A stretch of DNA of 64,000 bases from Ensifer adhaerens (GCF_028993555.1 NZ_CP118612.1:434001-498000), one strand, 5' to 3'. Positions 42,268-52,146 are shown, numbered from the stretch's first letter. Program-made: numbers and translations. The notes: generated by a model from the letters alone, not told the origin.

Positions 42268-42618
42268 ATGTTCAACTTCGACGATGCAAACAAGAAAAGC
42301 AAAGAAGCCATTGACGTGGCTGTAAAGAGCTATTCCGCTTGGACCAAGGGTCTCCAGGCTATCGCGACTGAAGCTGCAGACTATTCCAAGAAGTCTTTTG
42401 AAGATGGCGTTGCGCACGTCGAGAAGCTGTCCGGCATCAAGAGTGTCGAAGCTGCTTTCGAACTGCAGACCAATTTCATCAAGGCGAGCTACGAAGGCTT
42501 CGTCGCCGAGGCTACGAAGATCGGCGAAATGTACGCTGATCTCGCCAAGGACGCTTACAAGCCCTACGAGGCGCCGGTTGCCAAGGCGACCGCAGCTTTC
42601 AAGGCCGCCGCGGCCTAA
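42268..42618 (+). CDS. Phasin family protein
   Basis: A 116-residue phasin: MFNFDDANKKSKEAIDVAVK, then SAWTKGLQAIATEAADYSKK and EKLSGIKSVEAAFELQTNFI, ending in an alanine-rich tail. Phasins coat polyhydroxybutyrate granules and control their size. AGGAGACACCGG precedes the ATG at 42268. Codon usage is strongly optimised (AAG, CTC, GTC), suggesting high expression, as is normal for phasins. A promoter-like pair lies upstream and a strong terminator downstream, so it is a single-gene unit. It is a typical phasin, unlike the diverged phasin-like protein at 4348-4746. Confidence 0.92.
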   Translation: MFNFDDANKKSKEAIDVAVKSYSAWTKGLQAIATEAADYSKKSFEDGVAHVEKLSGIKSVEAAFELQTNFIKASYEGFVAEATKIGEMYADLAKDAYKPYEAPVAKATAAFKAAAA

Positions 42619-42641
42619 TTACTGGGCTAGAGCTAACTTCC

Positions 42642-42674
42642 AAGGGCCGGTCGCAGCTATTGCGGCCGGCCCTT
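42642..42674 (+). terminator. Rho-independent terminator of the phasin gene
   Basis: AAGGGCCGG (42642-42650) and CCGGCCCTT (42666-42674) form a perfect 9-bp stem 23 bases past the phasin stop, followed by ATTATATTGTTG. Confidence 0.8.
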
Positions 42675-42774
42675 ATTATATTGTTGCGCGGCCTCATCGA
42701 GCAAACAGCCAACGAGTTAATATAGCCGATCGCCGCGCGCGCTGGTGAGCAGCTTCGATCCGCGATCACATGCG

Positions 42775-42903
42775 TCAAGTCAGAGGCGCAGTTGCGTATT
42801 CCGTGATGCCTATCACCGATCCAAACAGGTTGATGGGCAGTTGGGCGATCGAACGCTTGGCCAGCGGCGAATTCCGGGAGACGTCGAGTGACTGGATGGT
42901 CAT
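42775..42903 (-). pseudogene. Truncated SLAC1/TDT-family transporter N-terminus
   Basis: A minus-strand frame of 42 residues begins at 42903 with an excellent ribosome binding site (AGGAGGAACCT). It reads NSPLAKRSIAQLPINLFG, then SVIGITEY, the start of the first helix of TehA/SLAC1-type transporters, where LPxxLFGSVMGLTGL is usual. It stops after 42 residues and no continuation is recognised further left in any frame. The rest of the gene appears deleted. The other bases between 42675 and 43199 hold no supported gene. Confidence 0.55.
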
Positions 42904-43199
42904 AGGTTCCTCCTGTCTAAAAGAGTACTTACGGGATTAGAACACGGGCTGGCTCTGGCTTAAATGGGACTTATGGGATGATTTCGGACGGATCGCGGAT
43001 GATATCAGCCAGCGTCTCATTCTGTAGTGTTCACCAGCGTATAGATGCTTGTGCGTAAATCCGATCGAAGGTTCGAGGCGGCCAGATAACACCGCCGAAA
43101 GGTGGTGCGCAGCGCGGAAAGCATTCTGGCGGATCAAGGTCGTAGCGCCCTCAACAGCCTTCGCATTTCCCCGTTCTCGCCCCGAACCTCCCAGTCGTA

Positions 43200-43478
43200 T
43201 CAGCCGTTCAGCGCGTCCTTGAGAGCTTTGGCCGGCGCGAAGGTCAATTTCTTCGCAGCCGCAACCTTAATGGTCGCACCGGTTGCGGGATTGCGCGCCT
43301 CGCGCTCAGGCGTGTCCTTGACCTTGAATTTGCCAAAGCCAGGTATCGCCGTTTCGGCGCCGGATGTGGCGGCGGCGGTCACGGCGGCAAAGACCGCCTC
43401 GACAACCGCCTTGCTCTGGACTTTGGTCAAGCCGTGTTCGGTCGCGATCTTATCTGCAATCTCATTGGTTGTTGTCAT
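43200..43478 (-). CDS. HU-family DNA-binding protein
   Basis: A 92-residue histone-like protein: MTTTNEIADKIATEHGLTKV, then VVEAVFAAVTAAATSGAETAIPGFGKFKVKD and the DNA-binding arm TPEREARNPATGATIKVAAAKKLTFAPAKALKDAL. The GFGKF and RNPxTG motifs are diagnostic. GAGGGG lies upstream of the ATG at 43478; the longer frame is not family-like. HU bends DNA and compacts the nucleoid. This version is somewhat diverged (TAIPGFGKF for TLVGFGTF) and is likely an accessory copy. Confidence 0.9.
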   Translation of the reverse strand: MTTTNEIADKIATEHGLTKVQSKAVVEAVFAAVTAAATSGAETAIPGFGKFKVKDTPEREARNPATGATIKVAAAKKLTFAPAKALKDALNG

Positions 43479-43560
43479 TGTTTTCCCCTCATGATGACGG
43501 GGGAAGTCTCGCCTGACGAAATCCCTTTTGTCATCTGGCGTCCCAGCGAGGAGGAGCAAA

Positions 43561-43713
43561 ATGTCGATGATTTCCACAACGCAATCGCCGCTTTTCGGCG
43601 AAGTTGGCTCCCGAGCCTGTGAGTGCCCGTTCGATCGATGGCGGGACATTCAAATTCGCCTCGTCATTTCGTGCAGCAAGGTATCGCCCGCCATTTCGAA
43701 TGACGGGCGATGA
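43561..43713 (+). CDS. Putative small protein
   Basis: A 50-residue frame starting MSMISTTQSPLFGEVGSRAC with an unusually good ribosome binding site (GAGGAGGAGCAAA). It holds three cysteines and no recognised domain. It is divergent from the HU gene. Only the translation signal supports it, so it is a tentative call; the rest of 43479-43846 shows nothing further. Confidence 0.3.
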   Translation: MSMISTTQSPLFGEVGSRACECPFDRWRDIQIRLVISCSKVSPAISNDGR

Positions 43714-43846
43714 GCAAAGTCGAATTCCCATCCACCACGAGCCACAACTCGTTGCCCTCGCAAATGGGCGGCGAAATCCATCGAGCGTAAGTCTCACTCA
43801 AGCAGAAGGAAATATAACCTCTAAATCTTTAGGGGTATTTCAGGCG

Positions 43847-44005
43847 ATGACATACGTGTTCGAAGTGGTCGATGAAGCGGGGGCGGTTCGCAACTACGTC
43901 GCCAAATTCATGCGTCGGGAAGCCGACAAGTTGGTCGTGGAGCACCGCGGGCTTCAGATGAGGTTCGCGATTTCGCACATCCGCGACTGGTGCGCCGTAG
44001 AATAG
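43847..44005 (+). CDS. Small hypothetical protein
   Basis: A 52-residue protein, MTYVFEVVDEAGAVRNYVAK followed by FMRREADKLVVEHRGLQMRF, with alternating hydrophobic residues that suggest a small beta-sheet domain. No family is recognised. The frame is open upstream to 43604 with another ATG at about 43700, but that part is not protein-like. It lies 45 bases before another small hypothetical gene on the same strand. Confidence 0.45.
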   Translation: MTYVFEVVDEAGAVRNYVAKFMRREADKLVVEHRGLQMRFAISHIRDWCAVE

Positions 44006-44050
44006 GGCAGCATCGCTCCGTTCTGAAGGAGCCGTCGGGAGTCTAAAATA

Positions 44051-44314
44051 TTGCCGAGCCGAGGAAGGATCATAGGTCTCATAGCGGAGAGTGACGTTCA
44101 CATCGACGGACTGAGTATACCTCCGGGGGTCTACTCGGCGACGGTGAGAACGTCTCGATCCTGCCAGCACCGGAAGAAAGCTCCGGAGACCACGTATGAG
44201 CTCCATCTGAATGCCCGCGACCTTAGAGCGGTCCGCGGTTTCCTTGGAGATGACCGCGGCGCCAGCATGGATGCGACAACTGCCGTTCAAAAGGGATACT
44301 TCACCATCGCCTGA
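44051..44314 (+). CDS. Small hypothetical protein
   Basis: An 87-residue protein from a TTG start. IIGLIAESDVHIDGLSIPPG then VYSATVRTSRS and TTYELHLNARDLRAVRGFLG look like a small beta-domain. No family is recognised. Spacing and strand suggest co-transcription with the 52-residue gene upstream. The start codon is uncertain. Confidence 0.4.
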   Translation: MPSRGRIIGLIAESDVHIDGLSIPPGVYSATVRTSRSCQHRKKAPETTYELHLNARDLRAVRGFLGDDRGASMDATTAVQKGYFTIA

Positions 44315-44501
44315 TGCGAGCTCGCTCCCGTAGGTCAGGGCGGATGTTGTTGATCACATAGGTCAAGCCATCAGCCAGGAGCGTTGCTCTCTTGCTTCCG
44401 ATGCCGAGCGTGTGGTGATTGGCCTTCCTAATATCCCTATCGTGGATGTGACTGACGCGGCCAGTTCCACCATCCCTTCGACATTGGCTATGTCGGTCCG
44501 C

Positions 44502-44747
44502 TCATGCAGTGCTTTCTCCGTCAGAGGTCTCGCTCGCAAGATCGTGGAGCGCTTGGGCATCCTCCGAGGCATACTCGGCAGACAAAATGATGGTGAGAAA
44601 CGCAGCTCGGGCAATGTCTTTTTTCGAAGAATTTGGATGCCTGGCCTTGACGGCTTCGATCAGGGCTTTTGGCTTCATTCCTGGGACTGCCAGTTCCCTG
44701 ATCGTTTCGGAGATGGTTTCGGTCTCGCGATGTTTCTTCGCTCGCAT
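44502..44747 (-). CDS. Small hypothetical protein
   Basis: An 81-residue helical protein: KHRETETISETIRELAVPGM, then KPKALIEAVKARHPNSSKKDIARAAFLTIIL. The middle looks like a helix-turn-helix-type small domain and the tail is acidic. AGGGAGAACCG precedes the ATG at 44747. No family is recognised. It is convergent with the small genes on the plus strand. Confidence 0.5.
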   Translation of the reverse strand: MRAKKHRETETISETIRELAVPGMKPKALIEAVKARHPNSSKKDIARAAFLTIILSAEYASEDAQALHDLASETSDGESTA

Positions 44748-45260
44748 CGGTTCTCCCTGTGCTGACGTGCAACACTCATATCCGCGGTACATGAGAGATT
44801 TGTGATTTAAGTCCGCTGGACGGCTGATCGGATATGGCTAAACGAGAGTTGGCCGTTCGTATGGACCGTCCATCCGTCATAGCAGCTCGTTATTGGGAGG
44901 AACGGAAGCTCAGGATGGGAAATCGACAAGGACGGACATCTGCTACCCGTCACTATGAGAGCCGGCCGTGTCGAGCCCGTTGTCCTCCCAATGAGATGCC
45001 GCTTACCAATCAACGTCCGTCAATGAGAGGCCCCTAAAATTAGAGGGAACAAAGATAGTCGGAGACCAGAACGAAGGCGCAACCAACCCGACAGCTACGA
45101 CTACGGCGGCTACAACAAAAAGTCGGGTGAATCTTGAAGGAATACAGACGTAAGCAGGTCGGTGCGGGAGCCCTCGTGCGGGTGCTGTGCTTTCGGCGAG
45201 ACGCGGACGCCAGACTCAGAGCGTCTGCCAGTCTTCATCGATCGCAGCGCTCCCTCTAGC
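44748..45260. other. Intergenic region without a supported gene
   Basis: These 513 bases hold only short frames without ribosome binding sites or family sequence. They lie downstream of the chemoreceptor gene, and no terminator-like hairpin stands out. Confidence 0.4.
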
Positions 45261-47477
45261 TCACCCAACTACGCGCATGGTGGCCGAGGAATTCGACGTC
45301 GCGGCGGTTTGCACTTGAGAAGCCAGCCCGAGTTCAAAGCCCGACAACAACTGCGATAGCTTCGCGCTTTCTTGTGCGAGGCCAGCCCCAGCAGCATTCA
45401 TCTCCTCGACCATCGCCGCGTTCTGCTGAGTTGCCTGGTCCATGTGATTGACCGCGGAACTCACCTGCGACAGACCAGCAGACTGTTCCTGCGCGGAAGA
45501 TGCGATCGCGTCCATATGTGAAGCAGCAGAGCCGACCAATTGCATAATTGCGCCAAGCCCATCACCAGTGTCACCCACTAATCTCACGCCATCGCTGACT
45601 GCCACGGCGGAGTTGGCGATCAGACTCTTGATCTCCTGTGCGGCGACTGCCGACCGTTGGGCGAGTTCGCGCACTTCCTGGGCAACAACCGCGAAACCCT
45701 TGCCAGCATCGCCGGCCCGTGCTGCCTCGATGCCGGCGTTTAGTGCCAACAGATTGGTCTGAAAGGCGATATCGTCGATCACACCAATGATCTGGTTGAT
45801 CTGGCGCGATGCGGCTTCAATTCGTTCCATGGCAGCGACGGCGTGGCGAACCACTTCGCCGGATTTGTCAGCGCGAAGACGGACCGTTTGCACGACGTCA
45901 CGCGCCTCGGCAGCGCGTCTCGATGTGGCATGCACATTGGAGGTAATCTCCTCAAGGGCAGCAGCCGTTTCCTCAAGTGAGGCCGCCTGTTGTTCGGTTC
46001 GTCTTGCAAGGTCGTCCGAGGCGCCGGAGATTTCCTGCGAGCCCCCCTCGACAGTTGCGACTGCCGCTCCAACGCCAAGCAGGGCGCTGCGAAGCTGTGA
46101 GATGGAGGCATTGAAGTCCTGGCGCAGGGCCTCGAATTGCTGCGCAAGCGGAGATTTGATCTCGCAAACCATGTCGCCAGTGGCAAGTCTGCGAAGACTG
46201 CCTGCAAGCGCGGCAGTCGCCTGGTTCAAACGGGCCTCGGCTTCTTCATCCGCGATGCGCTGCATCTCAACGCGTTCAACCTCCATACGACGGCGGTTCT
46301 GCGCGGCGTCTGCTTCGAGCTCCCGGTTTCGAATTGCGGCCTGACGAAACACCTCGACTGCATCAGCCATCTGGCCGATCTCATCCCCGCGTCTATCGTT
46401 GGCTTCGTGAAGCTCAAGATCCCCCGCTGCAAGTCGACCCATCGACTCCACCATGTTCTTCAACGGCTTGATGATGCTCGTGACCATCTTAAGGCAGAAG
46501 TAAACGATGGCGGTGGTAACAGCGATGAAGGTGACCACAAGGACAATGAGGGAGCGCATCGCATTGTCGGCATGCTCGGCGGCAACCGCCGAGATTCCCC
46601 GCAACGTCTCGTCCTCGAGTGCCTTCATGGCCTCGATCCGGCTCGTCGCCGTCGCAAACCAGGTCGTGCTGTTCAGGCCAGTAAGAGCAGTTCCTTGTCC
46701 CTTGCCGATAATGACGGATCGCATCGCAACCAGATCTTCAAGCGCGGAATTGTCCAGCGCCTTGGCGTAATTTGAACGGTCTACGGGGTTCTGCATGAAG
46801 AGGTAGGATTGAAGCAGTGCCGATTGGGCGCCGCCTGACTGAGCAAACCCCACAAAACGTGACTCGTCGACCTTGCCGGCCGTGATGAAGCCATTGCCGG
46901 TAGCGCGCTCCTGCCCGGCAAGTTCCTTCGCCTGCAGGAGTTGATTGAAGCCAATGAGACGCGAGGTGATGTCCGAGCCTACGTTTTGCGACGTGACCAC
47001 CCGGGCAAGGTTCGTCAATCCGCCGATGATATTTGTATAGAACTGAAAACTATCGGCACCAGATGCCGTGAATTGGTCGACTGATAGCCGAAAGGTTGCA
47101 ACATTTCTGAGGTCGGCTTCCATATGCCTTATTTGCTCCAGAAGCCCCTCCGTTACAGATTGATTTTCGAGCTGCAGGAGCTGCTTGTACCCAGAAAGCA
47201 CGTTGTCTGTTTGACGACGTGCGGCGACCAATTCAGATTGGTTTGCTCTCCCCTTCGAACCTAGAAAACCTGCACTGAGCCCACGCTCGATCTGCAATCG
47301 GTGAATAATGTTGCCGATCTCGCCGACCTGGGCACTGGCGACTTCGATCTCTTGCATATGGAGATAAGTCTGCCACTTGTCCGAGATCTGGAGATAGAGG
47401 AGGCCGCCAAGTGCAATCAGCGGAAGGAGCACGGCGGCCCAAAGGCGCGATGCAATCGAAAGATCAGTCGTCTTCAT
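45261..47477 (-). CDS. Methyl-accepting chemotaxis protein with NIT nitrate-sensing domain
   Basis: A 738-residue chemoreceptor. An N-terminal helix ([18 protein letters not shown]) and a second near residue 305 ([20 protein letters not shown]) bracket a periplasmic domain with [16 protein letters not shown], the signature of the NIT (nitrate- and nitrite-sensing) domain. A HAMP domain follows ([19 protein letters not shown]), then a second HAMP-like stretch and the signalling tip [20 protein letters not shown]. It should report nitrate or nitrite to the flagellar motor. It follows the nitrate assimilation operon on the same strand with its own promoter gap, which holds a FixK/FNR-type box at 47592. 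Confidence 0.9.
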   Translation of the reverse strand: MKTTDLSIASRLWAAVLLPLIALGGLLYLQISDKWQTYLHMQEIEVASAQVGEIGNIIHRLQIERGLSAGFLGSKGRANQSELVAARRQTDNVLSGYKQLLQLENQSVTEGLLEQIRHMEADLRNVATFRLSVDQFTASGADSFQFYTNIIGGLTNLARVVTSQNVGSDITSRLIGFNQLLQAKELAGQERATGNGFITAGKVDESRFVGFAQSGGAQSALLQSYLFMQNPVDRSNYAKALDNSALEDLVAMRSVIIGKGQGTALTGLNSTTWFATATSRIEAMKALEDETLRGISAVAAEHADNAMRSLIVLVVTFIAVTTAIVYFCLKMVTSIIKPLKNMVESMGRLAAGDLELHEANDRRGDEIGQMADAVEVFRQAAIRNRELEADAAQNRRRMEVERVEMQRIADEEAEARLNQATAALAGSLRRLATGDMVCEIKSPLAQQFEALRQDFNASISQLRSALLGVGAAVATVEGGSQEISGASDDLARRTEQQAASLEETAAALEEITSNVHATSRRAAEARDVVQTVRLRADKSGEVVRHAVAAMERIEAASRQINQIIGVIDDIAFQTNLLALNAGIEAARAGDAGKGFAVVAQEVRELAQRSAVAAQEIKSLIANSAVAVSDGVRLVGDTGDGLGAIMQLVGSAASHMDAIASSAQEQSAGLSQVSSAVNHMDQATQQNAAMVEEMNAAGAGLAQESAKLSQLLSGFELGLASQVQTAATSNSSATMRVVG

Positions 47478-47591
47478 AGGAACTCCAGCATGAATTCAGA
47501 CGCTGAGCTGCAACGTATGAATTTCGGCCAAAATAGAAAACGAGGATTGACGACTTATTAATTCCGCTTAGATCAGCGATTTTTATTTAGA

Positions 47592-47605
47592 TTGACGATA
47601 GTCAA
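47592..47605 (-). promoter_or_regulatory. FixK/FNR/NnrR-type box upstream of the chemoreceptor
   Basis: TTGACGATAGTCAA has symmetric TTGAC and GTCAA arms and keeps TTGA-N6-TCAA. It lies 115 bases before the chemoreceptor ATG in AT-rich DNA. The symmetry also fits NnrR/Dnr-type nitric-oxide regulators. Confidence 0.5.
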
Positions 47606-47735
47606 TATTCAAGAAGTCTGGACATTGCTTATTTTATACACAAATTGGCGTCCTTTTGGGCCGTGCGTGGGCGCGGCTTTTGCAGATCTGGCGATTAAAC
47701 AAGCTTGGTGATCGTCGCCTTGCCGTGAAACCAAC

Positions 47736-48050
47736 TCACATTTGAACCGGAGAGAACGACAGATACGCAGCAAGGCTGATTGCCGACAGTGCGACGGTTA
47801 TCGCAGCCGGTTGTCTCTTCACAATCGAGCTGGCAAGGACCCCGGCCAGCACGATCAAAAATCCAAACCATGGCGTGTTGCCTGCGAAAGCCAGCCCCAA
47901 GGCCGACAAGCTAATGGCGGTGGCTGCGGTGGTAAGCGGCGCGGCCGCCAGTGCGACGCTCGACGCTGAGCTAAAAATGCACGCGAAGCGATTCCAACTG
48001 AGGCTGATCGCCAGAATGAGTAGTCCCGGGGAAATCACATCCAATTCCAT
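47736..48050 (-). CDS. Small membrane protein at the end of the nas operon
   Basis: A 104-residue protein with about three to four helices: ISPGLLILAISLSWNRFACI, SVALAAAPLTTAATAISLS, and FLIVLAGVLASSIVKRQ plus a last AITVALSAISLAAYL. No family is recognised. Its ATG overlaps the cysG stop (ATGA), so it is translationally coupled to the nitrate assimilation operon and is the last gene before the chemoreceptor. A role in nitrate, nitrite or haem-intermediate handling is suggested by position only. Confidence 0.65.
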   Translation of the reverse strand: MELDVISPGLLILAISLSWNRFACIFSSASSVALAAAPLTTAATAISLSALGLAFAGNTPWFGFLIVLAGVLASSIVKRQPAAITVALSAISLAAYLSFSPVQM

Positions 48051-49519
48051 CAGTGAAACCTGACTGCCCGAACCGGGTTGCCGGCGACATCACCGGCATC
48101 GAGGGCCTCATTTCCGCAGGCTGCCAAAGCTCCACCCACGGCGATCAGGACGGGACTTTCGTAGCCGATCGTTTCCATGCCGCTCGCAAGGCTGGCGAGG
48201 TTGCCATGCCATTCCCGCTGAGTGGCCCGGCTGACGTCGCTGACCACGACCACCCTGGTGGAAGGCTGCAGACCCTCGCTGACCAGCCGCTCGGAAATAA
48301 GCGGCGCTGTCCTGCCGCCCATGTAGAACACGGTTGTCGTGTGGGGATCGGCGACGGCCGCCCAGTTGATATCGGCCGGTAGTCCGCCATGACGGGAATG
48401 GCCAGTGATGAAGCGTACCGATTGGGCATGGTCGCGGTGGGTGAGCGATATGCCGAGGCACGAGGCCATGGCGCTTGCAGCTGTGATGCCGGGGATAACG
48501 TCGACGGGAATGTTTTCTCGATTGAGATGGGCGATTTCTTCGCCGGCGCGCCCGAAGATCATCGGGTCCCCGGATTTGAGGCGAACGACGCGCTTGCCGG
48601 CCTTGGCGAACGCCAACATCGTTGCGTTGATGTCCTCCTGCTTGCAGCTCTCGCGGCCACCGCGTTTCCCCACCAGCATGCGTTTGGCCTCGCGGCGGGC
48701 AAGTTCAAGCACCTCGCCGGAGACAAGATCATCGAACAGGATCACATCGGCCGCTTGAAGGGCGCGGACGGCTTTTAGTGTTAGCAGTTCGGCGTCGCCC
48801 GGACCGGCGCCCACGAGTGTGACGCGGCCGACGGCGCCGGCAGTGCTGCGGATCCGATCTGCGTCTGCTAATAGACCAGGCATTGTGTCCGCATTCGGCT
48901 CGCCAGCGCCGAAGGCTCGATCAACAAAACGCTCCCAGAAGTTTCGGCGCTGAACCGAGGTGAGGGTGTCCGTCACATAGGTGCGGACGGTCTGCGCGAG
49001 TTGAGCCCAGGATTTGAGTGACTGCGGCAGGAGGGTTTCAATCCGCCGGCGGATAGCCTGGCCAAGGATGGGAGCAGCACCATCGGTCGAGATGCCGATC
49101 ACCACAGGCGAACGGTTGACAATCGAGCCGAACTTGAACTGGCAGAATGTCGGCTTATCGATAACGTTGACGGGAATTCCGGCGGCCGCCGCGCGATCGT
49201 GAAAGCCGCGCGCTTCCCCTTCGGTCTCGCAGTCGCCGACAGCCAAAGCAAAGCTCTTGAAGTATGCCGTCTGCCACGGCGCATCGTGGTGGACAAACTG
49301 GTCAAGCTTCTCTTGGAAGACGTCGGAGAGCTCTTCGGCAGGGCAGAAGACATGGACCTCTGCGCCAGCTGCCGCCAGGAGTTCAGCTTTCCACGCAGCT
49401 CCATCGCTGCCGCCGGCGACCAGAACGGATTTTCCCTTGAGATCAAAGAACACCGGTAGCGAAGAGAGCGTAGCGATACGCTCCTGTCGATCACTCTGCA
49501 GCTTGACGGAGGCAACCAT
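48050..49519 (-). CDS. cysG: Sirohaem synthase CysG
   Basis: A 489-residue multifunctional enzyme making sirohaem from uroporphyrinogen III. The N-terminal dehydrogenase/ferrochelatase part starts LPVFFDLKGKSVLVAGGSDG. The C-terminal SAM methyltransferase has VTLVGAGPGDAELLTLKAVR, GRAGEEI and PGITAASAMASCLGISLTHR. I chose the ATG at 49519, which overlaps the nasA end by 29 bases; the longer frame to 49705 lies inside nasA and is not family-like. Sirohaem is the cofactor of NirB, so its presence in the operon matches supply to demand. Confidence 0.93.
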   Translation of the reverse strand: MVASVKLQSDRQERIATLSSLPVFFDLKGKSVLVAGGSDGAAWKAELLAAAGAEVHVFCPAEELSDVFQEKLDQFVHHDAPWQTAYFKSFALAVGDCETEGEARGFHDRAAAAGIPVNVIDKPTFCQFKFGSIVNRSPVVIGISTDGAAPILGQAIRRRIETLLPQSLKSWAQLAQTVRTYVTDTLTSVQRRNFWERFVDRAFGAGEPNADTMPGLLADADRIRSTAGAVGRVTLVGAGPGDAELLTLKAVRALQAADVILFDDLVSGEVLELARREAKRMLVGKRGGRESCKQEDINATMLAFAKAGKRVVRLKSGDPMIFGRAGEEIAHLNRENIPVDVIPGITAASAMASCLGISLTHRDHAQSVRFITGHSRHGGLPADINWAAVADPHTTTVFYMGGRTAPLISERLVSEGLQPSTRVVVVSDVSRATQREWHGNLASLASGMETIGYESPVLIAVGGALAACGNEALDAGDVAGNPVRAVRFH

Positions 49520-52145
49520 CGATAATCCCTTTGATTTCGACGCGGCAGGAGCCGCAATTGGTTCCGGCATTGAGTTGCTTGCCGACCGCTTCGAGCGTAT
49601 GGCAGCCGCCCGCGACTGCGCCCACGATCTGATTGACGCCGACCGAGAAGCAGGAGCAGACGGTCGCGCCAGGGTCCATCTGATCCGCTCCCGGCCGACC
49701 GGCAAGAACCGCTACGCGTGCCCGCATCGTCTCAAGTCGGAGACCGAGTTGCTTCACGGCCCAGTCGCGCGACACGCCGACAGGTTCCGGTGCGCCATAA
49801 AAGGCGAGCAGCAACTGTTCTCCGTCAAAGAAGCCATGGCGCTGCTGTTGCGTCGGGTTGTCTGCATAGGCGAGATGTTCACCGCGATCCCACAGCCCGA
49901 AGGTATCGCGGCACCACGTCTCGATATCGTCAAGCGGTTTGTCGAAGCCGAATTCCACGCGCCAGCCGGCTTCGGCCTTGGAAATTGCCCAATAGGGCGC
50001 ATCCAGTCGCTCTGGTCGTGAGGCAACAACCGCAAAACCAAAATAGGCGATGTCGGCCGGGCTGGCCCTGACGCCAATATTCTTCAGTGCGGGCTGGCCA
50101 GATACCGGGTCCGTGCGTGGCGCCAGCAAGACATCCACGCGTGCGTTGGCCGCATATTCGTCATTCCAATGCATCGGCACGAACACACTGCCACGCGGTT
50201 GCCGCTCCGTGATCAGCGCGCGCAGCACAACGGAACCGAATGCATTCTCCAGCCTCACCAACCCGGCCTTGCCGATCAGGAGGTCGGTGGCATCGGTCGG
50301 ATTGATTTCGACGAATGGCTCGGCGAGATGCGAGGAGAGCCTCGCTGCTTTGCCGGTGCGGGTCATGGTGTGCCATTGGTCGCGGATGCGTCCGGTATTG
50401 AGAATAAAAGGCGTGTCTTTGCTCGTGCGCTCCTCGCGCTCGGATTTCACAGGGATGAACCTGGCCTTGCGGTCGGGCGTGTAGAACTCACCATTGGCGA
50501 AGAAGCGCTTGGCGCCTTCGGGGTTGCCTTCGCGATGTGGCCATTGGAACGGTGTCATTGCCTCGAAGGTATCAGGTGAGATCCCGGCTTTCGCGCCGAT
50601 GTCGAAGTCGCGGGTGCCGCCGTTTTCAAAGGCTGAAAGTGCTGCATGCTCGGCGAAGATTTCGGCGGGACTGTTGTAGTCGAAGCCGTTGAAGCCCATG
50701 CGCTTGGCAACCTGAGCCATCTGCCACCAGTCCGGTTTTGCTTCACCGGGCAGATCGAGGAAATTGCGTTGGCGGGAAATGCGCCGCTCGGAGTTGGTGA
50801 CGGTCCCATCCTTCTCTCCCCAGCCGGCTGCAGGTAGCAGCACATGGGCGAGGGCGGCGGTATCGGTGTTTTTTTGGATGTCGGAAACAACCACGAAGGG
50901 ACAGTTGCGGATGGCTTCTCGCACCCTGTCGGCATCCGGCATCGAAACGACCGGATTGGTCGCCATGATCCAGAGAGCCTTGATGCGGCCGTCGGCAACG
51001 GCCTTGAACATTTCGACAGCCTTGAGGCCGGGTCTTGCCGCGATTGTCGGCGATTTCCAGAAGCGCTGCACGCGATTGCGCGCGGCCTCGTCTTCTATGT
51101 TCATATGGGCTGCGAGCATGTTGGCAAGGCCGCCAACTTCGCGTCCGCCCATGGCATTGGGCTGGCCGGTGAGCGAGAACGGTCCCATGCCGGGCCGGCC
51201 GATGCGTCCGGTTGCCAGATGACAGTTGATGATCGCATTGACCTTGTCGCTGCCGATCGAAGATTGGTTGACGCCTTGGCTGTAGCAGGTGACGACCTTT
51301 TCCGTCGTCTCGAACAGCCGATAAAAAGCCAGCAATTCGGCGACGGATAGACCGGTTTCCTTCGAGATATCCGAAAGGCTCCTGGTTTGCGATGCTTCAA
51401 GCGCCTGTTGGAAACCAATCGTATGGGTCGATACATAGCCTTCATCGGACGCCGACGATCCGGCGAGATGGGCGAGCAGCCCGTTGAAGAGGGCAACGTC
51501 GCCGTCTGTCCTGATCATCAAGTGCATGTCGGCGAGATCGGCGCTGACGGAGCGGCGAGGATCGATGGTGACGATCTTCAGGTCCGGTCGGCTTTGCTTT
51601 GCCGCCTGAATGCGCTGGTTGAGAACCGGATGACACCAAGCAAGGTTCGAACCAACAAGTATGATCAGATCGGCAAGCTCCAGATCCTCGTAGCAGCCGG
51701 GAACCGTATCCGAGCCGAAAGCGCGACGATGGCCGGCGACGGAAGAGGCCATGCAAAGTCGGGAATTGGTGTCAATGTTGCCTGAGCCGATGAAGCCCTT
51801 CATCAGCTTGTTGGCGACGTAGTAGTCTTCGGTCAGACATTGACCCGAGACATAAAATGCGACCGAGTCCGGCCCATGCTCGGCGATCGCCTCACGGAAT
51901 TTCGAGGCCACGAGATTGAGCGCGTCATCCCACCCAGCGCGCTTTCCATGGACTTCCGGGTGGAGCGCCCTTCCGTCCATGGAAAGCGTCTCGGCGAGCG
52001 CCGAACCCTTCGAACAGAGCCGGCCGTAGTTTGCCGGATGATCCGGGTCGCCCTTGACGGAAACTGCGCCGTCGTCGGTAACTGTCGCGACGACCCCGCA
52101 GCCGACACCGCAATAGGGGCAGGTTGTCTTGACGGCCTTCTCCAT
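49491..52145 (-). CDS. nasA: Assimilatory nitrate reductase, catalytic subunit
   Basis: An 884-residue molybdopterin enzyme reducing nitrate to nitrite in the cytoplasm. It starts KTTCPYCGVGCGVVAT, the [4Fe-4S] motif, with LCSKGSALAE completing it. Molybdopterin-binding segments such as NIDTNSRLCMASSVAGHRRA and SSIGSDKVNAIINCHLATGR are clear, and the C-terminal dinucleotide-binding part ends near residue 810. A BFD-like [2Fe-2S] domain (TVCSCFSVGVNQIVGAVAGG, NCGSCRVEI) is fused at the C-terminus, as in many Nas enzymes. No signal peptide. It lies one base after nirD and overlaps cysG. Confidence 0.95.
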   Translation of the reverse strand: MEKAVKTTCPYCGVGCGVVATVTDDGAVSVKGDPDHPANYGRLCSKGSALAETLSMDGRALHPEVHGKRAGWDDALNLVASKFREAIAEHGPDSVAFYVSGQCLTEDYYVANKLMKGFIGSGNIDTNSRLCMASSVAGHRRAFGSDTVPGCYEDLELADLIILVGSNLAWCHPVLNQRIQAAKQSRPDLKIVTIDPRRSVSADLADMHLMIRTDGDVALFNGLLAHLAGSSASDEGYVSTHTIGFQQALEASQTRSLSDISKETGLSVAELLAFYRLFETTEKVVTCYSQGVNQSSIGSDKVNAIINCHLATGRIGRPGMGPFSLTGQPNAMGGREVGGLANMLAAHMNIEDEAARNRVQRFWKSPTIAARPGLKAVEMFKAVADGRIKALWIMATNPVVSMPDADRVREAIRNCPFVVVSDIQKNTDTAALAHVLLPAAGWGEKDGTVTNSERRISRQRNFLDLPGEAKPDWWQMAQVAKRMGFNGFDYNSPAEIFAEHAALSAFENGGTRDFDIGAKAGISPDTFEAMTPFQWPHREGNPEGAKRFFANGEFYTPDRKARFIPVKSEREERTSKDTPFILNTGRIRDQWHTMTRTGKAARLSSHLAEPFVEINPTDATDLLIGKAGLVRLENAFGSVVLRALITERQPRGSVFVPMHWNDEYAANARVDVLLAPRTDPVSGQPALKNIGVRASPADIAYFGFAVVASRPERLDAPYWAISKAEAGWRVEFGFDKPLDDIETWCRDTFGLWDRGEHLAYADNPTQQQRHGFFDGEQLLLAFYGAPEPVGVSRDWAVKQLGLRLETMRARVAVLAGRPGADQMDPGATVCSCFSVGVNQIVGAVAGGCHTLEAVGKQLNAGTNCGSCRVEIKGIIDGCLRQAAE

Positions 52146-52146
52146 T

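Noticed and set aside
37183..45260. A CRISPR array or phage module in the accessory zone
   Set aside because: No regularly spaced repeats, cas genes, integrase or phage structural genes were found; the RTX nonapeptide repeats are coding repeats.
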